Shown: positions 17,865-26,868, counted from the stretch's first letter. The stretch: 39,568 nucleotides of DNA from Comamonadaceae bacterium (GCA_947476015.1 CANJOS010000009.1:1-39568), one strand, 5' to 3'. Program-made: numbers and translations. Notes: generated from the sequence alone by a model not told the origin.

Positions 17865-19943
17865 ATGCACCAGAATTTGCATTACCTCGTCGCCATCGAT
17901 ATTGGCGGCACTTTTACCGACATGGCGGCATTTGACCGCCGTACGGGTGAGGTCCATGCGGCCAAGCAACTTACTGATTACGCCGCCTTCTTCGACTCTA
18001 TCGGCCGATGCCTCCAAGACCGCAAGATTTCGCTCAAAGATGCGGAGAGTTTCAAACACGGCACTACTCTTGTGATCAATGCACTGCTTGAACGTCAAGG
18101 CGCTAGAACAGCGCTGGTATCGACGCGCGGTTTTAGTGATGTAGTTGAAATAGGAAGGGGTAATCGCCCATTGCAGTTTGAACTTGAGTACAACCGCAAG
18201 GAGTCACTCATACCCCGCGAGTTGCGTCTAGAGATTGATGAGCGTATGAGCGGACAAGGCGAGGTTATCACCGCACCCGCAGAGGCAAGCGCAGACATCC
18301 TTGCTGCGCAGTTGCGCGCGGTCGGGGCTGAGTCTGTCGCGATTTCCTTTATCAACAGTTATGCCAACGATGCGCACGAGCAGCAGGTCGCCGCCTGGTT
18401 GCGCGCGCGACTACCAGGGGTGTTTGTGTGCACTGGCTCAGAGCTATCGCGTGAGTGGTATGAATACGAACGCAGTTGCACTGCCTGTGCCAACGCTTTT
18501 GTCGGTCCACAGATGGGCCGATATGCAACAGGGCTTGATTCAATCTTGGACCAGCAGGGGTTCACCGGTAAGCGCTTTTTCATGGGCTCTGGCGCAGGCG
18601 CCATCTCACTTGCCCAAGCCGCACGACAGCCGATCAGGCTGGTAGAGTCAGGGCCTGTTGGCGGCCTAGTCGGCGCGGCGGCCTATGCTCGTGCACTGGG
18701 TATTTCCAGCATGGTCGCTTTCGACGTTGGCGGCACGACTGCCAAATGCGCGCTGGTCAAGGCGGCAACCTTTGAGATAAACACGACTTACTGGGTCGGC
18801 GGCTACGCAAGAGGTACCCCTATTCGCAGCAGCATCATTGACATCGTTGAAGTCGGCGCGGGGGGGGGCTCCATAGCCTACGTTGATTCCCTCGGTAGGC
18901 TGCACGTTGGCCCACGCAGCGCCGGCTCCAACCCCGGTCCTGTGGCCTATGGACGTGGCGGCAAAGAACCTACTGTTACGGACGCCAATGTGGTGCTTGG
19001 TCGTATCAACCCTGAAAACTTTCTTGGCGATGGCCTGCATTTGGATGTACAGGCTGTGAACGATGCGCTTCGTTCTAAGTTGGCCGAACCGCTTGGTTTA
19101 AGTGATTCTCCCAACTTGGCAGCGCTCGCATCGGGTATCTTGACGATTTCATCGGTGCTGATGGCTGGAGCCATCCGCAAGGTCACCGTTGAGCGCGGCG
19201 AGGATCCGCGCGACTATGTACTGTTTGCCTATGGCGGCGGTGGTCCATTGCACGCGGTAGAACTGGCTCGGGAGATTGGAATTCCGCGCGTTGTGATTCC
19301 GCCCCGTGCCGGTATCTTCGCTGCGCTCGGCATGCTGTTTGCAGACCTTGAAAACGATTCCTCAGCCACCTTCCTTCAACCACTTGAAGATGACAGTATG
19401 CAAAGCGCGCAGGCGGCCCTTGGCAAACTTGATGCAGAAGCTGTGGCGGGCTTGGGTGAGTCGGCGAAGGGCGAGCCTTTCACCATTACCCATTCGGCGG
19501 AGCTGCGCTACCGCGGACAAATGCATTCACTAAAAGTCCCGCTTGATATAACGTCGGGTGCAGCTGCAATTCGATCAAGCTTTGAGAAGCTCTATGCAAA
19601 GCGCTTTGGCTACGCCAGTAGCACCGGGGCCGTGGAGTTTGTTGCACTCGGCGCCACGGCTACTGCAGCCGCACCCAAACCCGAGCTAGCAGCAATCACG
19701 CCTGCACCGTCTGGAGGCGATCCGCTTATTGGTTCGCGGCGAGTTTACCTTTCGGACAAGGAAGGTTGGGCCAATGTTGCGGTTTATCAGCGAAGTCGAA
19801 TGACCGAGGGCTTTAGCGCAACTGGACCGGCCATTGTTGAGGATTTTGGCTGCAGTTGCTTTGTAGACGCAGCCTCTTCCATGCGGGTGGGTAAGTACGG
19901 AGAGCTTTGGCTTGAGTTGCATACCCTAGGAGACAAGTTATGA
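17865..19943 (+). CDS. hyuA: Hydantoinase/oxoprolinase family protein, subunit A (HyuA-like)
   Basis: AIDIGGTFTDMAAFD, FKHGTTLVINALLER, VAFDVGGTTAKCALV, EVGAGGGSIAYVDSLGRLHVGPRSAGSNPGPVAYGRGG. Confidence 0.94.
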   Translation: MHQNLHYLVAIDIGGTFTDMAAFDRRTGEVHAAKQLTDYAAFFDSIGRCLQDRKISLKDAESFKHGTTLVINALLERQGARTALVSTRGFSDVVEIGRGNRPLQFELEYNRKESLIPRELRLEIDERMSGQGEVITAPAEASADILAAQLRAVGAESVAISFINSYANDAHEQQVAAWLRARLPGVFVCTGSELSREWYEYERSCTACANAFVGPQMGRYATGLDSILDQQGFTGKRFFMGSGAGAISLAQAARQPIRLVESGPVGGLVGAAAYARALGISSMVAFDVGGTTAKCALVKAATFEINTTYWVGGYARGTPIRSSIIDIVEVGAGGGSIAYVDSLGRLHVGPRSAGSNPGPVAYGRGGKEPTVTDANVVLGRINPENFLGDGLHLDVQAVNDALRSKLAEPLGLSDSPNLAALASGILTISSVLMAGAIRKVTVERGEDPRDYVLFAYGGGGPLHAVELAREIGIPRVVIPPRAGIFAALGMLFADLENDSSATFLQPLEDDSMQSAQAALGKLDAEAVAGLGESAKGEPFTITHSAELRYRGQMHSLKVPLDITSGAAAIRSSFEKLYAKRFGYASSTGAVEFVALGATATAAAPKPELAAITPAPSGGDPLIGSRRVYLSDKEGWANVAVYQRSRMTEGFSATGPAIVEDFGCSCFVDAASSMRVGKYGELWLELHTLGDKL

Positions 19944-21640
19944 AAAATGAAATATCAGTCGCGTCCATCGACGCCGTGACCGTTGAAGTTTTGCGCCACA
20001 GACTCTACGCCATCACCGACCAGATTGAAGCCAACATCATCCGTACGGCATTCAGCCCGCTAATTTACGCTTACAAAGACTTCGCAGTCGGAATGGTGGA
20101 CGCAGACGGCCAGCTCGTCTGCATGGCACGAGGTGGTATACCGCTGTTCTGCTCGACTTTGCTTAGTGTTGCGGTCAAGGACGGCATTGATCTGTATGGT
20201 CATGACGGCATCAAAGACGGCGACGTCATCATCTGTAACTACTCTGGGGTGATCGGCCAGCACCTGAATAATGTGGCCATGTACGCGCCTATTTTCGAGC
20301 CTGGTGCGACAAGGCCATGCGCCTTCATGGTGGTGGTTGTCCACTGGATGGATGTAGGCGGGCGTGACATCGGTTCGGCTTCATCCAACACCACGCAGAA
20401 CATTTTCCAAGAAGGTATCCAGTTCCGTACGGTCAAGCTGTGGAGCGAGGGCAAGCCAGTAGCCGATATGTACCGCATGATCGAATACAACACGCGGTTT
20501 CCGCAGATGGTTCTAGGTGATATCGGCTCGCAGTTGGCTGGCTGCATGCTTGGGCGCGAGCTGTATGGCCAGATGTTGGCTCGTTACGGCCTGCCGACTG
20601 TTACAGCTGCTATTGCACGCATACTGAATGACTCTGAACGCATCGCGCGCGATGTCGTTCGCGGTATGCCTGACGGCAGTTATGTGGCCGAAACCTTTCT
20701 GGATGACGACGGCGTTGATTTTGGCAAGCCCGTGGTGATACGCGCGACTGTAACAATCAAGGGCGACAACATCAATATAGACCTGTCGGGCTGCGCCCCA
20801 GTGCTGCGTGGCGCCATCAACTCCGGGCGCCACGGCGGCGGTGAGTCTGTCGCTGGTATCGGTCTGGCTTTCATTGTCGGTGGCGAGGATGCGCCCAATG
20901 CTGGCACCTTCCGCGCTCTTACTGTGACCTTGCCCGAAGGCACATTTCTAAGCGCCCCAGCCACTGCACCCATGGCACGCTACAGCTCACCGATGGCCAC
21001 GGTAGTCGATGTCGTTCTGCAGGCCGCTGGCCAGGCCCTTCCGCAGCGGGTCACGGGGGGTCATCACGGCACCTTCGGTATTCATGCGTTTTCAGGGTAC
21101 GACAGCAAGGGGCACTTATTTCGTATTGTCGACACCAGCCAGGGGGGCTATGGGGCGAGTGCTCGCGCCGACGGACCTGGACCATTCAAGACGCTGGTAC
21201 ATGGCGACTCGGCCAATGTGCCGGTTGAGTTGCAGGAGGCGCTGTACCCGTACCGCTTTGAGTCAGTTAGGTTGCGTCAAGATTCTGCAGGCCCGGGACG
21301 CTATCGCGGTGGATTGGGCGTGATCAAGGACTACCTTGTAACTGCGCCGTGTCGCCTGAACTGTGCATTTGACCGCGTTTTGTGCCCCCCCTGGGGAGTG
21401 CAAGGTGGCGGTGACGCTATCCCAGGCAAGGTCACCATTCTCAGGGCCAACGGTACTGAGGAACTCATGTTGAAGGGCGATACAGCCATGTTGCCAGGCG
21501 ACAGAGTCCGCATCGAAACGGCAGGCGGCGGTGGCTTTGGCAATCCACGTGAGCGGCCCCGTGAAGAGGTGCTGCATGATCTGCGGCGCGGATACATCAG
21601 TGAGACGGCGGCGCGCACAGACTATTTTTTCAGGAGATGA
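19940..21640 (+). CDS. hyuB: Hydantoinase B/oxoprolinase family protein (HyuB-like)
   Basis: DAVTVEVLRHRLYAITDQIEANIIRTAFSPLIYAYKDFAVGMVD, C-terminal GGGGFGNPRERPREEVLHDLRRGYIS; ATGA overlap with hyuA. Confidence 0.94.
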   Translation: MKNEISVASIDAVTVEVLRHRLYAITDQIEANIIRTAFSPLIYAYKDFAVGMVDADGQLVCMARGGIPLFCSTLLSVAVKDGIDLYGHDGIKDGDVIICNYSGVIGQHLNNVAMYAPIFEPGATRPCAFMVVVVHWMDVGGRDIGSASSNTTQNIFQEGIQFRTVKLWSEGKPVADMYRMIEYNTRFPQMVLGDIGSQLAGCMLGRELYGQMLARYGLPTVTAAIARILNDSERIARDVVRGMPDGSYVAETFLDDDGVDFGKPVVIRATVTIKGDNINIDLSGCAPVLRGAINSGRHGGGESVAGIGLAFIVGGEDAPNAGTFRALTVTLPEGTFLSAPATAPMARYSSPMATVVDVVLQAAGQALPQRVTGGHHGTFGIHAFSGYDSKGHLFRIVDTSQGGYGASARADGPGPFKTLVHGDSANVPVELQEALYPYRFESVRLRQDSAGPGRYRGGLGVIKDYLVTAPCRLNCAFDRVLCPPWGVQGGGDAIPGKVTILRANGTEELMLKGDTAMLPGDRVRIETAGGGGFGNPRERPREEVLHDLRRGYISETAARTDYFFRR

Positions 21641-21641
21641 C

Positions 21642-22592
21642 ATGAAAATAGCAAGATATGAACTTAGCGGAGAACAGCCAAAGGGTAAACGAGAGCGACT
21701 GGGGATTGTGTTGCTTCAGGACGGCCATGAGATGCTGCTCGACTTAGACCGTGCCGCCGCCGCGCGTGGTGGCCCATTGACAACGCCATCAACAGTCATC
21801 AGTCTTGTTGAGGGACAGAGTCGCTCCATGGACGCCACGCGTGAGTTGCTCCAGTGGGTTACGGGCCGCATGGACCCTCATTGGCTGGACGATCCCGCAC
21901 AAGTTTGTTGGCTCACGCCAGTACCCCCCAAGTCGATGATCAGTGCCGGTCGTAACTTTGGCCGTCACAAGATGGAGTCGATCAAGGGGAACCCGGCCAG
22001 CGGCAGTAAGCTACACAGCGATTTCCCAACCGGCTTCATCAAGCTTGCTCGCACTCTGGTGCCGCACAAGAGCCATGTGAAAAGGCCCAGTGATGTTTTG
22101 TTACTGGACTACGAAGTTGAGATCGTTGTCGTTATTGGTAAGACCATTGACGCCGACAGTAATGCCGATCCGGCTTCGGCCATCTTTGGTTATACGGTTT
22201 TCAATGATCTTTCCGCGCGCGAGTGGCAGATCAAGGAAATGAACAACAACATGCTCATGCTGGGTAAAAACTTTCCCGGGTTCGGCCCCCTTGGTCCCTA
22301 CATCCTCACTGCTGACGAGGTACAAGATCCAAAATCACTGGTGCTTTGGTTGAAGGTCAACGGCGAGTTACGCCAGCACTCTGACTGTCGCGATCTGATC
22401 TTCGACTTCGAGGAGATGGTAGCTTTCTGGTCGCGCTTTGGTTTGGTGCCAGGCGACTTGATTAGCACCGGCACACCTGAAGGCGTGGCTCTGCACCATA
22501 AACCAGACCCCATGGATTGGTACTTGAAACCTGGCGATATCGTGCAAGCTGGCGTGGACGGAATTGGTGTTTTGGAGACTACGATAGTTTGA
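21642..22592 (+). CDS. Fumarylacetoacetate hydrolase (FAH) family protein
   Basis: SAGRNFGRHK, LDYEVEIVVVIGK, FNDLSAREWQ, GDLISTGTPEGV, LKPGDIVQAGVDGIGVLE; ATG at 21642 in the frame of ORF 21531. Confidence 0.92.
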   Translation: MKIARYELSGEQPKGKRERLGIVLLQDGHEMLLDLDRAAAARGGPLTTPSTVISLVEGQSRSMDATRELLQWVTGRMDPHWLDDPAQVCWLTPVPPKSMISAGRNFGRHKMESIKGNPASGSKLHSDFPTGFIKLARTLVPHKSHVKRPSDVLLLDYEVEIVVVIGKTIDADSNADPASAIFGYTVFNDLSAREWQIKEMNNNMLMLGKNFPGFGPLGPYILTADEVQDPKSLVLWLKVNGELRQHSDCRDLIFDFEEMVAFWSRFGLVPGDLISTGTPEGVALHHKPDPMDWYLKPGDIVQAGVDGIGVLETTIV

Positions 22593-22659
22593 CGGCGCCT
22601 TTCTCGTGCACTAAATGCCTCAGGAATTTTTCTACATTCCATCCTTAGATTGTTTTCAT

Positions 22660-22747
22660 CATGGAATAGGCCTTGGTGCATGCTTGCTAGGCGTGATAGC
22701 CACGCAGACCAAGCCCACGACTGAGTTCGCGGTTGATGGTGCTGTGG
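22660..22747 (-). pseudogene. Possible IS30-family transposase fragment
   Basis: Reverse strand reads HSTINRELSRGLGLRGYHA-stop-QACTKAY, similar to IS30 HTH STISRELRR...GYR. Confidence 0.4.
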
Positions 22748-23163
22748 CACATCGTCTTACGTGATGCAGCCTTTGAGGCCATGGCCTATGATTTCTTCCA
22801 AAGGCACACCCAATTCGCGAGCTAACTTGCGTGTCTAAGGAGACGCGTGGGGCAGGCCCAGAAGAGGGCTTGCCGCAGGGTTATGTGCAGGAGTCGTCAC
22901 GGTTGTAATCAGCTTCGCTGCAGGAAATGAATTTGTGATGGCCCTCGCAGACTCAACCGAAAAGGGATGAATTGCAGATTGAACTAGCACGGTGACATCT
23001 TGGATCGGTGGTGTAGTCGATGACGCTGCGTCGTCTGTTACAGATTCCAGCAACAAAACCACCACCCCTGCTTGTCCTTGTCGTCAACCTTGACCAACAA
23101 TTCAATGATCGAAACTTCGCCTAAGTCACCGATGTTAGGGACTTTTACTTCCTTCAATTTCAT
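22748..23163 (-). pseudogene. aceF: Degenerate aceF (pyruvate dehydrogenase E2): lipoyl-domain start, linker and E1/E3-binding-domain remnant
   Basis: MKLKEVKVPNIGDLGEVSIIELLVKVDDK, then a frame change to GVVVLLLES plus linker, then TRKLARELGVPLEEIIGHGLKGCIT*DDV with in-frame stops; no catalytic domain. Confidence 0.8.
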
Positions 23164-25754
23164 GCACTTACTTCCAACTCAGCCAAAGCGCGAGAAACGA
23201 TGCTTTGTGCATCGACTTGGAAAAACGAACGCAAAACAGCACGTGTATCGCTGCGGCCAAAGCCATCAGTACCCAGCGTACGGTAGCCACGGCCTTTCGG
23301 CAAATAGGCACGGACAGTTTCGGGAACGGCTCGAACGTAGTCGGTGGCAGCCAATATAGGGCCTGAACTGCCCCCAAGCAAATGGGCCAGGTAGGGCTCA
23401 TCACCATCGCATTCGTGCGCCATCCCGTCACGCGCCAATTCGCTCCAGCTAGTAATGCTGTAAACGTCTGCACCGATGCCCTTATCGGCAAGTTGCTGAG
23501 CCGCCTGAATCACTTCGGTGAAGATGGCACCGGAGCCCAGCAAGGTCACACGCTGGCCGCCTACGGGGCCGTAGCTGCCAAAATTGTAGCCCCCACGCAG
23601 CACACCATTCGCCGCACCCTCTGGCAAATCAGGGTTGGCGTAGTTCTCGTTCATGAGCGTGACGTAATAGAAAACGTCCTGCTGTTCAACCAGCATCTCT
23701 CGCATGCCGGCGTCCAGGATCACCGCGAGTTCGCCTGCAAAGGCCGGATCGTAAGCCTTGCAATTTGGGATGGTTGAAGCCATTAGGTGACTGCTACCAT
23801 CTTGGTGTTGCAGGCCCTCACCGGCCAAAGTGGTACGTCCCGAAGTGGCACCTAGCAAGAACCCCCGTGCACGTTGATCGGCAGCAGCCCAAATGGCGTC
23901 GCCGACGCGTTGAAAGCCGAACATGGAGTAGTAAATATAGAAAGGCAGCATGGCCAAACCGTGCACGCTATAGCTTGTGGCAGCTGCTGTCCAGCTGGCA
24001 ATCGCACCGGCCTCGCTGATACCTTCTTCCAAGATCTGTCCATCCCGCGCCTCACGGTAGGAGAGAACTGAGCCGATGTCTTCAGGTGAATAGCGTTGGC
24101 CTACGCTGCTGTAAATGCCGACCTGTTTGAACAAATTGGCCATGCCGAAAGTTCGAGCCTCGTCGGCAACGATGGGGACGACGCGCGGACCGAGATCCTT
24201 GTCCTTGAGCAAGGTACCGAGCATGCGAACAAAGGCCATGGTGGTGCTCATCTCTTTGCTGTCAGCTTTGAGGGCGAACTGTGCATAGCTCCCGATAACT
24301 GGCACCGGCACTACGGCGCATACCGTCACTCGCCTCGGCATGGCACCGCCAAGCGCCGCACGATGCTCGCGCAAATAACGCATCTCAGGGCTATGGTCGT
24401 CGGGCTTGAAGAATTCCAGCCCTTTAGCCTGCTCATCGGTAAGCGGAAGGTTGAATCGATTTCTAAATTCGATCAAATCGGTTTCATCGAACTTCTTCTG
24501 ACTGTGCGTGGTCATCTTGCCTTGGCCGGCTGATCCCATGCCGTAACCTTTCTTAGTCTGCGCCAAAATCACGGTCGGCTGACCTGTGTGGGCGGCGGCG
24601 GCGGTGTAAGCGGCATGGATCTTCACCAAATCATGACCACCGCGCTTGAGGCGATCGATCTGCTCGTCAGTCATGCCTTGTGCCAAACGGGCGAGTTCTT
24701 CGTTCTGACCAAAGAAGTTGTCGCGGTTGAAGCGCCCGTCTTTGGCTGCGAAGGTCTGCATCTGACCGTCCACTGTTTGAGCAAAGGCACGTGCCAATGC
24801 GCCGGTGTTATCCCGCGCAAACAAGCCATCCCAGTCGCTGCCCCAGACCAACTTGATGACGTTCCAACCCGCACCTGCGAAGAGCTTTTCCAGTTCGTCG
24901 ATGATGCGGCCATTGCCGCGTACAGGCCCATCAAGACGCTGGAGGTTGCAGTTGACTACCCAGACCAAGTTGTCAAGCTTTTCACGTGCAGCAAGTGTCA
25001 ACGCACTTAAACTCTCAGGCTCATCCATCTCGCCGTCGCCAAAAACGCCCCAGACTTTTCTGGTACTGCAATCGATCAACTGGCGATTCGTGAGGTAACG
25101 CATGAATCGCGCGTGGTAAATCGAGCTTATGGGGCCGATGCCCATTGAGCCAGTGGGGAACTGCCAAAAATCGGGCATCAGCCACGGATGCGGATAGCTG
25201 GACAGGCCACGAGCACCACTGGCTGGCGCGCTGATTTCCTGGCGGTAGTGCAGCAGATCAGCTTCGCTCAAACGACCCTCCAAGAATGCACGAGCATAGA
25301 CACCGGGAGCACTGTGCGGCTGGAAAAAAACCAGATCGCCACGGTGCACTTCATTGCGTGCATGGAAAAAATGATTGAAGCCTATCTCAAACAAATCTGC
25401 AGCGCTGGCATAGCTGGCGATGTGTCCACCAAGTTCGCCATAGGCTTGGTTAGCGCGCACCACCATAGCCAGCGCATTCCATCGCATGAGGGAAGCCAGG
25501 CGCTCCTCTAATGCGAGGTCGCCAGGAAAGCCGGGTTGATCTTCGACCGCAATAGTGTTGATGTAGGGCGTGTTCAACTCTGGCTGCCAACCGATGCGCT
25601 GTTCGCGCGCCAAGCGTGCCATCTCATCCAAGATCTGCCTTACCCGAGCTGGCCCCTCGCTGACAGCGAGCGATAACAAAGCATCGCGCCACTCTTGGGT
25701 TTCTGCTTGGTTTGAATCGGGACAAGGCGAAGCGGGGTTTTGCAATGGTTTCAT
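23160..25754 (-). CDS. aceE: Pyruvate dehydrogenase E1 component, homodimeric AceE type
   Basis: LSSYPHPWLMPDFWQFPTGSMGIGPISSIYHARFMRYL, VWGVFGDGEMDEPESL, NCNLQRLDGPVRGNGRIIDELE (ThDP motif), C-terminal SDTRAVLRSFFQVD; Met at 25754 or 25796. Confidence 0.95.
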   Translation of the reverse strand: MKPLQNPASPCPDSNQAETQEWRDALLSLAVSEGPARVRQILDEMARLAREQRIGWQPELNTPYINTIAVEDQPGFPGDLALEERLASLMRWNALAMVVRANQAYGELGGHIASYASAADLFEIGFNHFFHARNEVHRGDLVFFQPHSAPGVYARAFLEGRLSEADLLHYRQEISAPASGARGLSSYPHPWLMPDFWQFPTGSMGIGPISSIYHARFMRYLTNRQLIDCSTRKVWGVFGDGEMDEPESLSALTLAAREKLDNLVWVVNCNLQRLDGPVRGNGRIIDELEKLFAGAGWNVIKLVWGSDWDGLFARDNTGALARAFAQTVDGQMQTFAAKDGRFNRDNFFGQNEELARLAQGMTDEQIDRLKRGGHDLVKIHAAYTAAAAHTGQPTVILAQTKKGYGMGSAGQGKMTTHSQKKFDETDLIEFRNRFNLPLTDEQAKGLEFFKPDDHSPEMRYLREHRAALGGAMPRRVTVCAVVPVPVIGSYAQFALKADSKEMSTTMAFVRMLGTLLKDKDLGPRVVPIVADEARTFGMANLFKQVGIYSSVGQRYSPEDIGSVLSYREARDGQILEEGISEAGAIASWTAAATSYSVHGLAMLPFYIYYSMFGFQRVGDAIWAAADQRARGFLLGATSGRTTLAGEGLQHQDGSSHLMASTIPNCKAYDPAFAGELAVILDAGMREMLVEQQDVFYYVTLMNENYANPDLPEGAANGVLRGGYNFGSYGPVGGQRVTLLGSGAIFTEVIQAAQQLADKGIGADVYSITSWSELARDGMAHECDGDEPYLAHLLGGSSGPILAATDYVRAVPETVRAYLPKGRGYRTLGTDGFGRSDTRAVLRSFFQVDAQSIVSRALAELEVSA

Positions 25755-25821
25755 AGGACAAAACTTTAGCGTTTGTGCTGCCGCATGTGCTACCATAGTT
25801 CACTGAAAAATGTGGGCAAAT

Positions 25822-25836
25822 CAGAATATTAATTCA
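25822..25836. promoter_or_regulatory. Lrp-box-like sequence between aceE and the divergent Lrp/AsnC gene
   Basis: CAGAATATTAATTCA, about 12/15 to the E. coli Lrp consensus YAGHAWATTWTDCTR by eye. Confidence 0.35.
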
Positions 25837-25849
25837 ATAAAATAGAGAA

Positions 25850-26329
25850 ATGCAGCATATTAGTCTTGATTCCATGGATTTACGCATCCTTGACCAATTA
25901 CAGCGTGACGGCGCTCTTTCTAACGTTGAGCTGGCCAAACGGGTCTGCCTTTCTCCATCTCCTTGCTTGGCGCGTGTGAAAGCAATGGAGAGTGCCGGCG
26001 TGATTCACCGCTATGTGGCCCTGGTCAGCGCTGCGGCACTGGGACTTGGTTTGACTGTTTTCATTTCCATCAGCCTCAAGGCTCAAAGCAAGGCAACGTT
26101 GGCTGAGTTTGAGTCTCATATTGGCAGGCACAACGAAATCATGGAGTGCTATCTGATGACAGGTGACAGTGATTACCTGCTAAGGGTCGTTATCAGTGAT
26201 ATGGCCGCGTTGGAACGTTTTATTTTGGAACAGCTTTCGCCAATTCCAGGGGTGGAAAAAATCCGATCGAGCTTCGCGCTCAAACAGGTTCGCTACAAGA
26301 CGGCATTGCCGTTGCCGCAACAGAATTAA
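25850..26329 (+). CDS. Lrp/AsnC-family transcriptional regulator
   Basis: LDSMDLRILDQLQRDGALSNVELAKRVCLSPSPCLARVKAMESAGVIHRY HTH and CYLMTGDSDYLLRVV RAM domain. Confidence 0.95.
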   Translation: MQHISLDSMDLRILDQLQRDGALSNVELAKRVCLSPSPCLARVKAMESAGVIHRYVALVSAAALGLGLTVFISISLKAQSKATLAEFESHIGRHNEIMECYLMTGDSDYLLRVVISDMAALERFILEQLSPIPGVEKIRSSFALKQVRYKTALPLPQQN

Positions 26330-26639
26330 AGTGCGCATTTGCTGCCGATAATGTGATGTCGCGTTGCTAAACTTCAAATCAACCCAGTGGACGTAAGGCA
26401 GGTTGAGGCAACAACTTGCTTTGTCCGTTAATTGGCCTGGTGGTTAACAAACACCTTGATCAGTCAATCACTGTTTGCTACAAACCATCAAAGTTCGAAG
26501 CGAGTGTCCGCTTCTTAAAGATGTAGCTTTGCCACGGCTGCTTTGGAGAAGAAAAATTACCGATTAGTCATCACTTTCGGTTCTGAAAATGAAAATCAAT
26601 GAAAGAATGCTTTCGCGACATTTGAGTCACTGAAGCCCA

Positions 26640-26683
26640 AAAGTCAAACTGCCGCTTTAGATCGAAATCAGCAGTTTAACTTT
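26640..26683. repeat. Intergenic inverted repeat / hairpin
   Basis: AAAGTCAAACTGC (26640-26652) and GCAGTTTAACTTT (26671-26683), 13-nt arms with one mismatch, 18-nt spacer. Confidence 0.6.
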
Positions 26684-26776
26684 GGCTGATAGATGACCGA
26701 TTTAAGCGTGAAGTCACCTCAGACTGAACTTCAAACAAACTCAAAGAACGGTATAGCGGCGGTATTGGCTTGACAC

Positions 26777-26806
26777 AAAAAAGCCCCACTCTTGTGAAGT
26801 GAGGCT
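26777..26806 (-). terminator. Rho-independent terminator downstream of tRNA-His
   Basis: Reverse strand AGCCTCACTTCACAAGAGTGGGGCTTTTTT. Confidence 0.75.
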
Positions 26807-26868
26807 AAGTGCTTGATTCTTATGGGGTGGCTGATGGGGCTCGAACCCACGACAACAGGAATCACAAT
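26803..26868. repeat. Direct repeat copy 2 (candidate att site, right end, overlapping tRNA-His 3' half)
   Basis: Matches 13958-14023 at 62/66 positions by eye. Confidence 0.8.

Noticed and set aside
18850-18880. G9 homopolymer in hyuA as possible phase-variation tract
   Set aside because: It encodes the conserved GAGGGS motif in frame and the gene is intact; too little evidence for slippage.
24096-24533. Plus-strand ORF of 145 aa opposite aceE (and others at 24588, 25188)
   Set aside because: Antisense to a clearly coding, motif-rich aceE frame; translation has no recognisable motifs.
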